This document shows positions 19,135 to 27,032 of a stretch of 64,000 bases of DNA, in pieces. The notes under the pieces were generated by a model. It worked only from the letters and a program-made list of their open reading frames with translations, searched no databases and was not told the origin of the DNA. Each line of letters begins with the position of its first letter. Position 1 is the first letter of the stretch. Source of the stretch: Corynebacterium kutscheri (GTDB lineage: Bacteria > Actinomycetota > Actinomycetes > Mycobacteriales > Mycobacteriaceae). The stretch spans positions 2,046,001 to 2,110,000 of the forward strand of contig NZ_CP011312.1 of assembly GCF_000980835.1 (NCBI RefSeq), read 5' to 3'. A program made the translations under genes and the position numbers.

Positions 19135-21018
19135 TCAGATACAGATAGGAACCATGGCTTTTTCATTTTCCACCCACTGTTGGATAGCCATCGCTACTGA
19201 TTCCGCATAAGCTACTGTTCCCTCATCCGAAGGGTGAATGGCATCCTCTCGCAGCAAAAATGGCTGCATACCGGCAGCCGCACACCATGGTGCGAGATAA
19301 ACATTCGGGTGCTGGGTTGCAGCGTCGATAAGCTCCTGACGTGCTTGTGGTATCCAGGGACGATCACCATAAGGAAGCACCAGGATGACTGTTCTATCGG
19401 GGCCAATAATGCGGAAAATTTCTTCGATCTGCTCTGCGCTGGCATGCCCATTGGTACCGAATCCCAGCACAACGAATTGCCGTAGGGCATTCTGCGCCGA
19501 CAATTCTTGAAGGAGCTCAACCGCAGTGGCGTACTGGCGAGAGACTTCTGCATTGACATAAATACCAGGAAAACGCTCATGTAAAGCGGCAATACTAGCT
19601 AGCATTACAGAATCACCCAAGGCAGTGATCTCTTCACCCACTGGGAATACCCGTGGTTCTACGGTAGGAGTTGGTTCAACGCTAAGAGAAGACTCTGCAG
19701 ATGTTTCTTGCCCATGGGACTTAATCAACTCAGGCATACCCATGTTGAAGCGTTCGCGTAGTGCAGTTAAGTCTGCTTCTAATTGTGTCTGAGCAGGAAC
19801 ATGGCGCAGCCCTATTAAAGAACCACTTAACAAGGCAAGAAAAATCAGCCACACCACGGGTTTCTGTGCCATTTTTTGATAGCCCTGCCGACGGAAAGGA
19901 TTCTCAATATATCGATAGCTCAACATTGAGAGCGCTAAAGAAATAATTGTGGCAAGTATCCCTTGTACCAATGGGTGAACACCACTAAGCAGGCTGCGAA
20001 TAAAAACAATGACTGGCCAGTGCCATAGATACAAACTAAAGGAATGATCACCTAGCCAACGCATCACCGGCATTCGGAATAACCAATTCAATGGGCCGAC
20101 TTCACAAAGAACACAATAAAGGGTTACTGCTGTTAACAGTGAGGAGACAACAATACCCCCACGGTAGGCAACTGCACTGGTATCCTCAATCAAGAAAAAG
20201 GCTGCAAGTAGACCGGTAAGTACAACAATGCCAAAAGGAATACTGAGATAACGCAAGCTCGTGGTTATAGGAAAGCTATCGCGTGCATAGGGATCACGGC
20301 TGGTAATAGTCAGTGCTAACGCCGCACCAATAAGCAAACCAAATGCATGGGTATCGGTACCATAATAAACGCGAGTGGGGTCAGTTTCTGGGACATAAAG
20401 CACTGCCATCGCCACAGCAGAAAGTACCGCAGCGACGACCGCGAAAATTAATAATGTTTGTGGCCAGAGTCGATGGGCGAATAAACAAATAGCCACTACG
20501 ATCAGTGGCCAGAACACGTAGAACTGTTCTTCAACTGATAATGACCAATAGTGGGCAAAAATCTGCACATCTGTATCTGCAAAATAACTATGCGAACTAG
20601 CAATTTGTGCCCAGTTATTAACGAATAACAGTGTTGAAAAGAATTGTAATTTAAGCCCAACTGCCATATCGCCACCAATAGCTGCGGTAAGACAGGTTCC
20701 TACTAGTAATACGGTTACTGCCACTGGCAGGATGCGGCGCGCGCGTCTAACCCAGAAGTTTTTTAAACCGATACCGCCGGTAGCCACACGTTCACGAATT
20801 AATAAGCTCGTAATCAGAAAACCAGAAAGAACAAAGAATACGTCTACGCCGAGGAAACCACCTGGTGCAATCTGTGGCCAGAAGTGATATATCACAACAC
20901 TAAGCACTGCCAGTCCACGCATGCCATCAATTTCTGCGACCCGGCGAATACGCTTATTAGGCTGGCCGTGGGCGGGCATCTGGTGGCAATCGCCGCGTGC
21001 GACTGACGTTACATTCAT
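19135..21018 (-). CDS. Membrane acyltransferase with C-terminal SGNH domain (OafA/OatA-like)
   Basis: 627 residues from ATG 21018, chosen for the strong AAAGGGGAC ribosome site; the frame extends 13 codons further. N-terminal acyltransferase-3 domain: RRVAEIDGMRGLAVLSVVIYHFWP with catalytic-type His, GFLGVDVFFVLSGFLITSLL, FWVRRARRILP, SLSVEEQFYVFWPL, and about ten membrane helices to residue 400. After a short linker comes an SGNH hydrolase-like domain: ITALGDSVMLASIAAL (Ser), VVLGFGTNGHA, and EDAIHPSDEGTVAYA (Asp/His). Such fusions O-acetylate peptidoglycan or surface glycans using cytoplasmic acyl donors. Substrate cannot be told; trehalose mycolates, arabinogalactan or peptidoglycan are all possible in corynebacteria. 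Confidence 0.85.
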   Translation of the reverse strand: MNVTSVARGDCHQMPAHGQPNKRIRRVAEIDGMRGLAVLSVVIYHFWPQIAPGGFLGVDVFFVLSGFLITSLLIRERVATGGIGLKNFWVRRARRILPVAVTVLLVGTCLTAAIGGDMAVGLKLQFFSTLLFVNNWAQIASSHSYFADTDVQIFAHYWSLSVEEQFYVFWPLIVVAICLFAHRLWPQTLLIFAVVAAVLSAVAMAVLYVPETDPTRVYYGTDTHAFGLLIGAALALTITSRDPYARDSFPITTSLRYLSIPFGIVVLTGLLAAFFLIEDTSAVAYRGGIVVSSLLTAVTLYCVLCEVGPLNWLFRMPVMRWLGDHSFSLYLWHWPVIVFIRSLLSGVHPLVQGILATIISLALSMLSYRYIENPFRRQGYQKMAQKPVVWLIFLALLSGSLIGLRHVPAQTQLEADLTALRERFNMGMPELIKSHGQETSAESSLSVEPTPTVEPRVFPVGEEITALGDSVMLASIAALHERFPGIYVNAEVSRQYATAVELLQELSAQNALRQFVVLGFGTNGHASAEQIEEIFRIIGPDRTVILVLPYGDRPWIPQARQELIDAATQHPNVYLAPWCAAAGMQPFLLREDAIHPSDEGTVAYAESVAMAIQQWVENEKAMVPICI

Positions 21019-21223
21019 GTGTCCCCTTTTTGCAGTTTCTCTATGGGCGAAATCCATTACTTACACCAAAAAATTTCATCCATAATGCAGCTTTGCGACC
21101 CCATTTACCCTACACTACAACCCTGACCCAACCGGTAGACTATTCGCTATATTTCCTGCATATACCAGGTTAAACTTTGTTTAATATCACTATTGCCCCC
21201 ACTAGTTAACCACCCTACTTATA

Positions 21224-21286
21224 CTTCACCGCCGGGATGTCAGTAGCCACATCCCGGCGGTGAAGCTGCCCGTATTTTTTGGGCAG
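21224..21286. terminator. Long hairpin (and a second small one) after the phosphate carrier gene
   Basis: CTTCACCGCCGGGATGT (21224-21240) pairs perfectly with ACATCCCGGCGGTGAAG (21249-21265), 17 bp with 8-nt loop, followed by CTGCCC / GGGCAG (21266-21286) around a T-run. On the minus strand there is no T-tract after the large stem, so it would be a U-less terminator or a transcript-stabilising hairpin. Confidence 0.6.
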
Positions 21287-21361
21287 AAAAGTTGAGAAAC
21301 TTTTAAGTCAGTTTAAAACTTAACCTCTATCTAACTAGCAATAACTATTTAACAATGCCGA

Positions 21362-22963
21362 TTAGCCCCACAGCGCATTCAGTACGTACACGGCAATCGA
21401 AGAAACAGTAGCAGCAGCAGGTAGCGTAATCACCCACGCTAATCCAATCGGCTTCATCAATGACCAATTTGCAGCCTTATTAACCATGCCAACACCAAGA
21501 ACTGCACCAATAAGAATGTGGGTAGAAGATACCGGCAAGCCAAGTAAGGAAGCTGCCATGACCACGGTTGCAGCTGCTAATTCCGCAGCAAAACCCGAGG
21601 CAGGGTGCATTTTTGTTAGTCCAGAACCTACGGTTTGGATCACATAGCGACCAATAAACCACAAGCCAGAAATGAGTGCTACACCGCAAGTTACCATGGC
21701 AAAGGTCGGAACACTGGCCTTACCATCAATGCTGTCGGTGCGTAGCACATCAATCACGGCAGAAAATGGACCGATAGCGTTGGCAATATCATTAGAGCCA
21801 TGTGAGAAGGCAAAAGCAGAAGCAGTAAACACCTGCATCCAGGAGAAAATAACAAATGTTGCTCGGGAAAGTTCTTGTTGCTTGAGTGTGCGTGAGAAAA
21901 TAAATACCGCCATCCACACTAGTGCGGCAATCATGCCTAGAATGAGGTAATTGCCTAATGTGGTCAGATGCAGATTGAGATTCTTTAGTCCTTTAAACAG
22001 CATCATTGCGCCAATAATGGCAGCGCCAATGGCCGCTAAAAGTGGCACCCAGCTTTCTAAAGCACGGTGAGTATTCAGGTTATCTCGTCGTGAATTAATT
22101 TCGTGCAAGCTGCGGTAATAATCGGATTCTAAATCTGCTGGATCGAAATCGCGTTCTGCGATAAGAGCCGCATCGCGAGTCATCGCATTGGTATAGGCCA
22201 CTTGTTGCTCAGGACTCATCCGTTCAAAAGAGCTCTTGAAATCACGGTGTAATTGGGTACGCGCTTCTTTGATCTCGCTAAGCTCGTGAGCAGCTTTATC
22301 GTTGAAGTCTAAAATATACCGCTTAATTGCAGAGTAAAGCACCCACGCGGTGACTCCGCCTAGTACTGGAGAAAGCACCCAGCTACTAGCAATTTGTCCG
22401 ATTTCTGACCACTGCACCATTTCCCAGCCGCCCAGATCCTCGGTAAAACCAAGGGTCAGCGCGGCACCGACGATACCGCCCACAATAGAATGCGTAGTAG
22501 ATACTGGCATGCCTGCCCGGGTGGCAAAAAGCAGCCATACCGCAGCTCCGAGCAAAGAAGCCATCATAATAAAGGCGAATTGCAGTGGAACGAGATCAAT
22601 CGCAGCTAAATCGACGATGCCAGATTTTACGGTTTCAGTGACCTCACCACCAGCGAGCACTGCACCGGAAACTTCGAAAATAGCGGCAATGATCAGTGCT
22701 TGTTTGATAGTGAGCGTTTTTGCTCCCACTGAGGTGCCAAAAGAATTGGCCACGTCATTGCCACCAATATTGAAGGCCATAAAAATGCCAAAGAAAATAT
22801 TGGTTATCAGAATTGCCTTGTTTGCTCCCTCGCCAACGTAGTCAAAAGACCAGAGGGTAAAAGAGATCAAAGTAACAGCCAATAAGCCACCAAATGTCAG
22901 GTGCCACCACTTATCAGTTTTCGAATCATTCGCAAGTGGGGCTACTGCCACTGTATCCGACAT
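21362..22963 (-). CDS. PitA-type inorganic phosphate transporter
   Basis: 533 residues with about ten membrane segments. The family signature occurs twice in inverted halves: [18 protein letters not shown] near residue 70 and [18 protein letters not shown] near 380, plus the paired P-V-S-T-T/S-H motifs ([16 protein letters not shown] and [16 protein letters not shown]). A cytoplasmic hydrophilic loop (about 215-300) separates the halves. Pit carriers import phosphate, usually as metal-phosphate, driven by the proton gradient; some related carriers take sulphate. Monocistronic, with a 17-bp hairpin downstream and a long AT-rich leader upstream. Confidence 0.9.
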   Translation of the reverse strand: MSDTVAVAPLANDSKTDKWWHLTFGGLLAVTLISFTLWSFDYVGEGANKAILITNIFFGIFMAFNIGGNDVANSFGTSVGAKTLTIKQALIIAAIFEVSGAVLAGGEVTETVKSGIVDLAAIDLVPLQFAFIMMASLLGAAVWLLFATRAGMPVSTTHSIVGGIVGAALTLGFTEDLGGWEMVQWSEIGQIASSWVLSPVLGGVTAWVLYSAIKRYILDFNDKAAHELSEIKEARTQLHRDFKSSFERMSPEQQVAYTNAMTRDAALIAERDFDPADLESDYYRSLHEINSRRDNLNTHRALESWVPLLAAIGAAIIGAMMLFKGLKNLNLHLTTLGNYLILGMIAALVWMAVFIFSRTLKQQELSRATFVIFSWMQVFTASAFAFSHGSNDIANAIGPFSAVIDVLRTDSIDGKASVPTFAMVTCGVALISGLWFIGRYVIQTVGSGLTKMHPASGFAAELAAATVVMAASLLGLPVSSTHILIGAVLGVGMVNKAANWSLMKPIGLAWVITLPAAATVSSIAVYVLNALWG

Positions 22964-23422
22964 AACTGTGCGTCTTTCTGTATTAGGAATTGCCTAAAAG
23001 ATTATCTAGAGCATCAAGCGTTTCTATAGTGCACCATCAAAGTAAACATAAGGTTAATTAAGGTGGGAAGATCCAATGATGGAGAAAAAACGGAATTTTT
23101 TTCGCAGGTCACAGACTTGTGATCCAAAGAAAATTCATTGAAAATTTTTACCTGCATCACTTTTAAATCGGCATAAATACCCTATTTTTAGCTTATCGAC
23201 GGTTCAACTAGATCCCACAGAAAGCACAACGCGTCAAGGTTTTTTCACAATTGAGTAACCACATATGAATATGTGCAACGTCTTATTACCTGCCAATAAC
23301 CAATGGCATCGACTCACCGTCTCATACACCAATCTGTCTAATAATACGTTCACGTTCTACCTGGGCTTTTAACTAACATGTCACAATAAAAATCACTTTT
23401 AGACAAACTAGTGCTAAAATAT
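22964..23422. other. Intergenic region between phosphate carrier and FprA-like gene
   Basis: About 460 nt, AT-rich, divergent promoters. An inverted repeat TCACA-gact-TGTGA occurs near 23109-23122 but has 4-nt, not 6-nt, spacing, so it is not a standard GlxR site. No gene seen. Confidence 0.4.
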
Positions 23423-23438
23423 TAGACAATTCGGTCTA
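23423..23438. promoter_or_regulatory. McbR-type operator
   Basis: TAGAC-AATTCG-GTCTA exactly fits TAGAC-N6-GTCTA, the site of McbR, the TetR-type repressor of methionine and cysteine biosynthesis in C. glutamicum. It lies 25 nt before the ATG of the FprA-like gene. A lone half-site (TAGAC) is near 23400. Confidence 0.8.
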
Positions 23439-23463
23439 TATATAAGTTAAGAAAGGGAGAACA

Positions 23464-23985
23464 ATGTCGCAATCTCGTCGCATTGCCATTATTGGTGCTG
23501 GCGCTGCCGGCCTTTATACCGCAGACTTGATTACTCGTTGTGGCATGTTCGACCTACTGGATCTTTTCGACGAATCCCCTGCTCCAGCAAGCATTGCCAC
23601 CTATAGTCGCACCGCTATTCATCCGCTAAAAAACACCCCGACGCGTCTGCGCGTTATTGGCAATGTGCCCTTTGAATTCATTGATAGCAGCACTACTGCC
23701 AGTATCAACTTAGCCACCTGGCTTGAAAAACACTATGACGCAGTAATTATCGCGGACTACACCACCGAACTAGCTGCTCATCAAGCACTACAGAGTGCAT
23801 TCAACAACTCTGCGCTTAATACCAGCACAACACAAAACACCAATGCAGAGAGCGTCGAAAAGCTAAAAAGCATGGGTATTCCAGTTACTGTGTGGCATAA
23901 CCTAGTGCATCTTCCCACTGGACGAACGCTTGCCCAGTGGCAACAAACAATTATCCAAGCACGCGGAATACCAGTCTGCTTTTAG
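23464..23985 (+). CDS. Shortened FprA-like (ferredoxin-NADP reductase) protein lacking the NADP domain
   Basis: 173 residues, preceded by AAAGGGAGA. The N-terminus is a clear FAD-binding Rossmann start (RRIAIIGAGAAGLYTADLI), followed by segments corresponding to FprA: LDLFDESPAPAS, then a degenerate HP motif (TAIHPLKNTP), LRVIGNVPF and HYDAVIIAD. The remaining 50 residues resemble the C-terminal tail of FprA (VEKLKSMGIPVTVWHNLVHL). FprA-type reductases are about 450 residues, so the central NADP-binding half is absent. Because the frame is intact and there is an McbR operator and good ribosome site, it may still be expressed; it cannot be a conventional NADPH reductase. Alternatives: a decayed relic, or a small FAD/ligand-binding protein in sulphur metabolism. 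Confidence 0.65.
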   Translation: MSQSRRIAIIGAGAAGLYTADLITRCGMFDLLDLFDESPAPASIATYSRTAIHPLKNTPTRLRVIGNVPFEFIDSSTTASINLATWLEKHYDAVIIADYTTELAAHQALQSAFNNSALNTSTTQNTNAESVEKLKSMGIPVTVWHNLVHLPTGRTLAQWQQTIIQARGIPVCF

Positions 23986-24137
23986 TAGCTGGAAGTGGCT
24001 TCGCGATAGGTTTAGCTAGCTTTTACTAGCTAACATGGTGTTGTTGACATAGCGTTTTGAACATTTGGGGGTGCACCCGGTGTTGATTAAGCTGGGAGCC
24101 TACAGACTTACCTCTCTTCCAGCCCAAGGATTTCCTT

Positions 24138-26858
24138 ATGTCCGAAGCCCCAGCAACACTCATTATGGGTGTTCTTGGCATCATTTTATCGCTACCTGCA
24201 TGGTTTTTCTTTATCCGAGCAGCAGCAAAAATATACCGGCTGATTGCTTCCGGAAAACCCAGCCCAAACCGAATTAATCAGCCCATCACTCGTCTATTTA
24301 CCATGCTCAAGGAAGTATTCTTCCATACTGAGATGATCCGAAAACCCGTGGTAGCACTTGCGCACTGGTTTGTTATGCTGGGCTTTCTTATCGGCGCGGT
24401 AGTGTGGTTCGAGGCGTATATCCAAACTTTTGCACCGGATTCCGGTTGGCCACTACTAAAAAATCTTTCTCTGTATCACTTCGCTGAAGAAGTCCTCGCT
24501 ATTGGCACAATCGCCGGCATTATTTTCCTCTCCACGCTCCGGCTTAACAAAGGTCACCGCGATCGGCTCTCACGGTTCTATGGTTCTAATGCACTCGCCG
24601 CATTCTTTGTCGAAACCATCATCCTCACTGAGGGCATCAGTATGCTGTTGGTTAAAGCCGCAAAGATTGCCACATATGGGCATGGTTCGCCATGGGCAGA
24701 TTTTTTAAGCATCCATATCGCCACTTTCCTACCGGCATCGCCCAACGTGGTCAGCGCACTTGCCCTCACCAAACTCATGGTGGGCATGATCTGGCTCTAT
24801 GTTATGGCCTATCACATTACCTGGGGTGTGGGCTGGCACCGCTTCTTAGCCTTCTTTAATATCTTCTTCCGTCGCAATCCCACCGGGGCAAAAGCTCTAG
24901 GCCAACTTGCATCAATGACCGATGGCAATAAAGTACTCACCATCGACAATGTCGAAGATACCGATACTTTTGGTACTGGTAGGCTCACTGATGCGTCTTG
25001 GAAAATGCTTCTCGACGCCACCACTTGTACCGAATGCGGACGGTGCCAGGAGCAGTGTCCCGCATGGCATACCGAAAAACCACTCAGCCCTAAACTTTTT
25101 GTCACCGATATTCGAGACGCTGCCGTTGCCAACGCCGAATATCTTCTAAATCCAGAAACCTTCCAAGCAGATACTTCCCATGAAGGGGTCGATGTACTTA
25201 AACTGGTCGGCACATCCAATATTATCCACCCCAATGTTCTGTGGAGCTGCACTAACTGCGGTGCGTGCGTAGAACAATGCCCGGTTGATATTGAGCATAT
25301 CGACCACATAGCTAACCTACGCCGGTTCCAAGTACTAGCAGAATCAGACTTCCCTTCCGAGCTCACCGGAATGTTTAAAAACCTTGAAACTAAGGGCAAC
25401 CCTTGGGGGCGCAATGCTAGTGAGCGCAGCAGCTGGATTGAACAAGCTCGCCGCGATGGCATTGAAGTCCCGGTCTTTGGTGAAGATATCACCGATTTCG
25501 AGGACACCGAATACCTTTTCTGGGTTGGTTGCGCCGGAACTTTCGATGAAGATGGTAAAAAAACCACTCGCGCCGTTGTCGAACTACTACACACTGCCGG
25601 TGTGAAATTTGCGGTGCTTTCTCGAGGCGAAACCTGCACCGGTGATCCTGCCCGGCGCGCAGGTAATGAGTTCTTATTCCAGCAGCTCGCTCAAGAAAAT
25701 ATCACCACTTTAGATGGGGTATTTACCAATGTGCCGCGCGGTCAGCGCAAAATTATCACTACCTGCCCGCACTGTTTTAATACCATCCGCAACGAGTATC
25801 CCGACTTTGATGGACACTACGATGTTTTCCACCACACCCAATTGCTTAACCGCTTGGTGCGGGAAAAACTACTCACTCCAATTCCACGTGGGCCAGAAAA
25901 TAGAAAACCAGTAACCTATCATGATCCCTGCTTCCTTGGCCGGCACAATAAGATTTTTGATCCACCACGAGAGCTTATCGGGGCAACCGGTGCCACGCTA
26001 GTAGAGATGGATCGCAACCGTAATGAAGGTTTTTGTTGCGGTGCCGGTGGTGCCCGAATGTTTATGGAAGAAAAAATCGGCACCCGAATTAATGAAAATC
26101 GTGCTGCAGAAGCCGCTGCCACTGGTGCAGCAGAAGTTGCCGTGGGCTGTCCGTTTTGTAACACGATGATGAGTAGTGGTTTAAAAACCGTCGCAGAAAA
26201 AGATGCCCCTCAAGTCAAAGATGTTGCCCAGATGCTACGCGATGCCGTCTTGGTTGACGGCAAACTGCCTACCCGCAACAACCCACTATTTCTTGATCCC
26301 AAGGTACGCACACCAGACACCACCGGCGTATCGACAGTATCCAAACCAAAACCGGCACCAGATAACAAAACTGCTCAAGATAGTGCATCAGTTAAATCCG
26401 GCTCGCCAATGCCTCCGGGGGTACCAACACCGGGTACTGTTACCCCACATGCTAAGCCTGCAGTACCAGCACCAGGTGCCGCAGTGCCTGGTATAAACCC
26501 GCTTCCTGCTGCACCAGTGACACCAGTAACACCAGAAGGTTCAGGATCACCTGTGGCTGCTCCAGGTGCGGCTATCCCGGTACCACCAGGGGCTGCCGCA
26601 CCAAAAATTTCACCACCAGGTGCTACTCTGCCCACCCCACCGGGTACTTCCATTCCAGTACCACGTATTCCTACCCCAGGTCCTTCGGTTCCTCCAGCGC
26701 CAGGTGCAGCTACACCAATTGCTTCGCCACCACTTACCCCACCGATACCGCCAGCACCGGGTGGTGTTCTTCCTGCTCCAGGATCAGCGTCACCTCCTAA
26801 GAGTGCGCAGACACAGCAGAAGCCACAAAGAGCTGAAGAAGAATTGCAAACCGATTAA
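24138..26858 (+). CDS. Membrane-bound Fe-S oxidoreductase (heterodisulfide-reductase/CCG type) with Pro-rich tail
   Basis: 906 residues; start after CAAGGATTTCCTT. N-terminal 245 residues form five or so membrane helices of the nitrate-reductase-gamma kind with several His (HWFVMLGFLIG, HITWGVGWHRF) able to bind haem b. Two ferredoxin clusters follow: CTECGRCQEQCP (Cys 297, 300, 303, 307) and CTNCGACVEQCP (371-381). Two CCG domains come next, with FWVGCAGTFDEDG, CPHCFNTI and GFCCGAGGARMFMEE. The catalytic part ends near residue 710. The last 180 residues are low-complexity Pro/Ala/Gly repeats (PGAAVPG-like units). A homologue of this layout is conserved in mycobacteria and corynebacteria (Rv0338c-like) with unproven substrate; it probably moves electrons between a cytosolic donor and the quinone pool. 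Confidence 0.85.
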   Translation: MSEAPATLIMGVLGIILSLPAWFFFIRAAAKIYRLIASGKPSPNRINQPITRLFTMLKEVFFHTEMIRKPVVALAHWFVMLGFLIGAVVWFEAYIQTFAPDSGWPLLKNLSLYHFAEEVLAIGTIAGIIFLSTLRLNKGHRDRLSRFYGSNALAAFFVETIILTEGISMLLVKAAKIATYGHGSPWADFLSIHIATFLPASPNVVSALALTKLMVGMIWLYVMAYHITWGVGWHRFLAFFNIFFRRNPTGAKALGQLASMTDGNKVLTIDNVEDTDTFGTGRLTDASWKMLLDATTCTECGRCQEQCPAWHTEKPLSPKLFVTDIRDAAVANAEYLLNPETFQADTSHEGVDVLKLVGTSNIIHPNVLWSCTNCGACVEQCPVDIEHIDHIANLRRFQVLAESDFPSELTGMFKNLETKGNPWGRNASERSSWIEQARRDGIEVPVFGEDITDFEDTEYLFWVGCAGTFDEDGKKTTRAVVELLHTAGVKFAVLSRGETCTGDPARRAGNEFLFQQLAQENITTLDGVFTNVPRGQRKIITTCPHCFNTIRNEYPDFDGHYDVFHHTQLLNRLVREKLLTPIPRGPENRKPVTYHDPCFLGRHNKIFDPPRELIGATGATLVEMDRNRNEGFCCGAGGARMFMEEKIGTRINENRAAEAAATGAAEVAVGCPFCNTMMSSGLKTVAEKDAPQVKDVAQMLRDAVLVDGKLPTRNNPLFLDPKVRTPDTTGVSTVSKPKPAPDNKTAQDSASVKSGSPMPPGVPTPGTVTPHAKPAVPAPGAAVPGINPLPAAPVTPVTPEGSGSPVAAPGAAIPVPPGAAAPKISPPGATLPTPPGTSIPVPRIPTPGPSVPPAPGAATPIASPPLTPPIPPAPGGVLPAPGSASPPKSAQTQQKPQRAEEELQTD

Positions 26859-26892
26859 GTTTTTATAGCTTCACGCCGTCGAAAAGCGAAGT

Positions 26893-26934
26893 TAAGCGCA
26901 GTCATTTCTTTTATGTTATGACTGCGCTTTTTGT
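26893..26934. terminator. Terminator of the Fe-S oxidoreductase gene
   Basis: AAGCGCAGTCAT (26894-26905) / ATGACTGCGCTT (26918-26929), perfect 12-bp stem followed by TTTTG. Confidence 0.85.
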
Positions 26935-26954
26935 GATGTAGAAAAAGAGTTCAA

Positions 26955-27032
26955 AAATACCCCCTTCTCTTATTGCAAAGTTATATCAATAGATATAATG
27001 ATATTCACATTCATTTTCTAGAGAGGCTCCTT
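26955..27032 (+). promoter_or_regulatory. Upstream region of the large anchored-repeat protein
   Basis: Contains AAATACCCCC (26955-26964), also present before the second anchored-repeat promoter at 31377-31386, and an AT-rich inverted repeat ATATCA-N10-TGATAT around 26983-27004 that could be a metal-regulator site or the -10 region. GAGAGG just before 27033 is the ribosome site. Confidence 0.35.

Noticed and set aside
23109..23122. TCACA-gact-TGTGA as a GlxR/Crp site
   Set aside because: Half-sites are in the reverse order and spacing differs from TGTGA-N6-TCACA.
24812..25639. 275-codon open frame antisense to the Fe-S oxidoreductase
   Set aside because: It is a shadow of a strongly coding, motif-rich plus-strand gene and has no ribosome site or family features.
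26300..26858. Repetitive DNA resembling a repeat array
   Set aside because: It is in-frame coding sequence for a proline-rich tail, with codon-level rather than unit-level repetition; not CRISPR.
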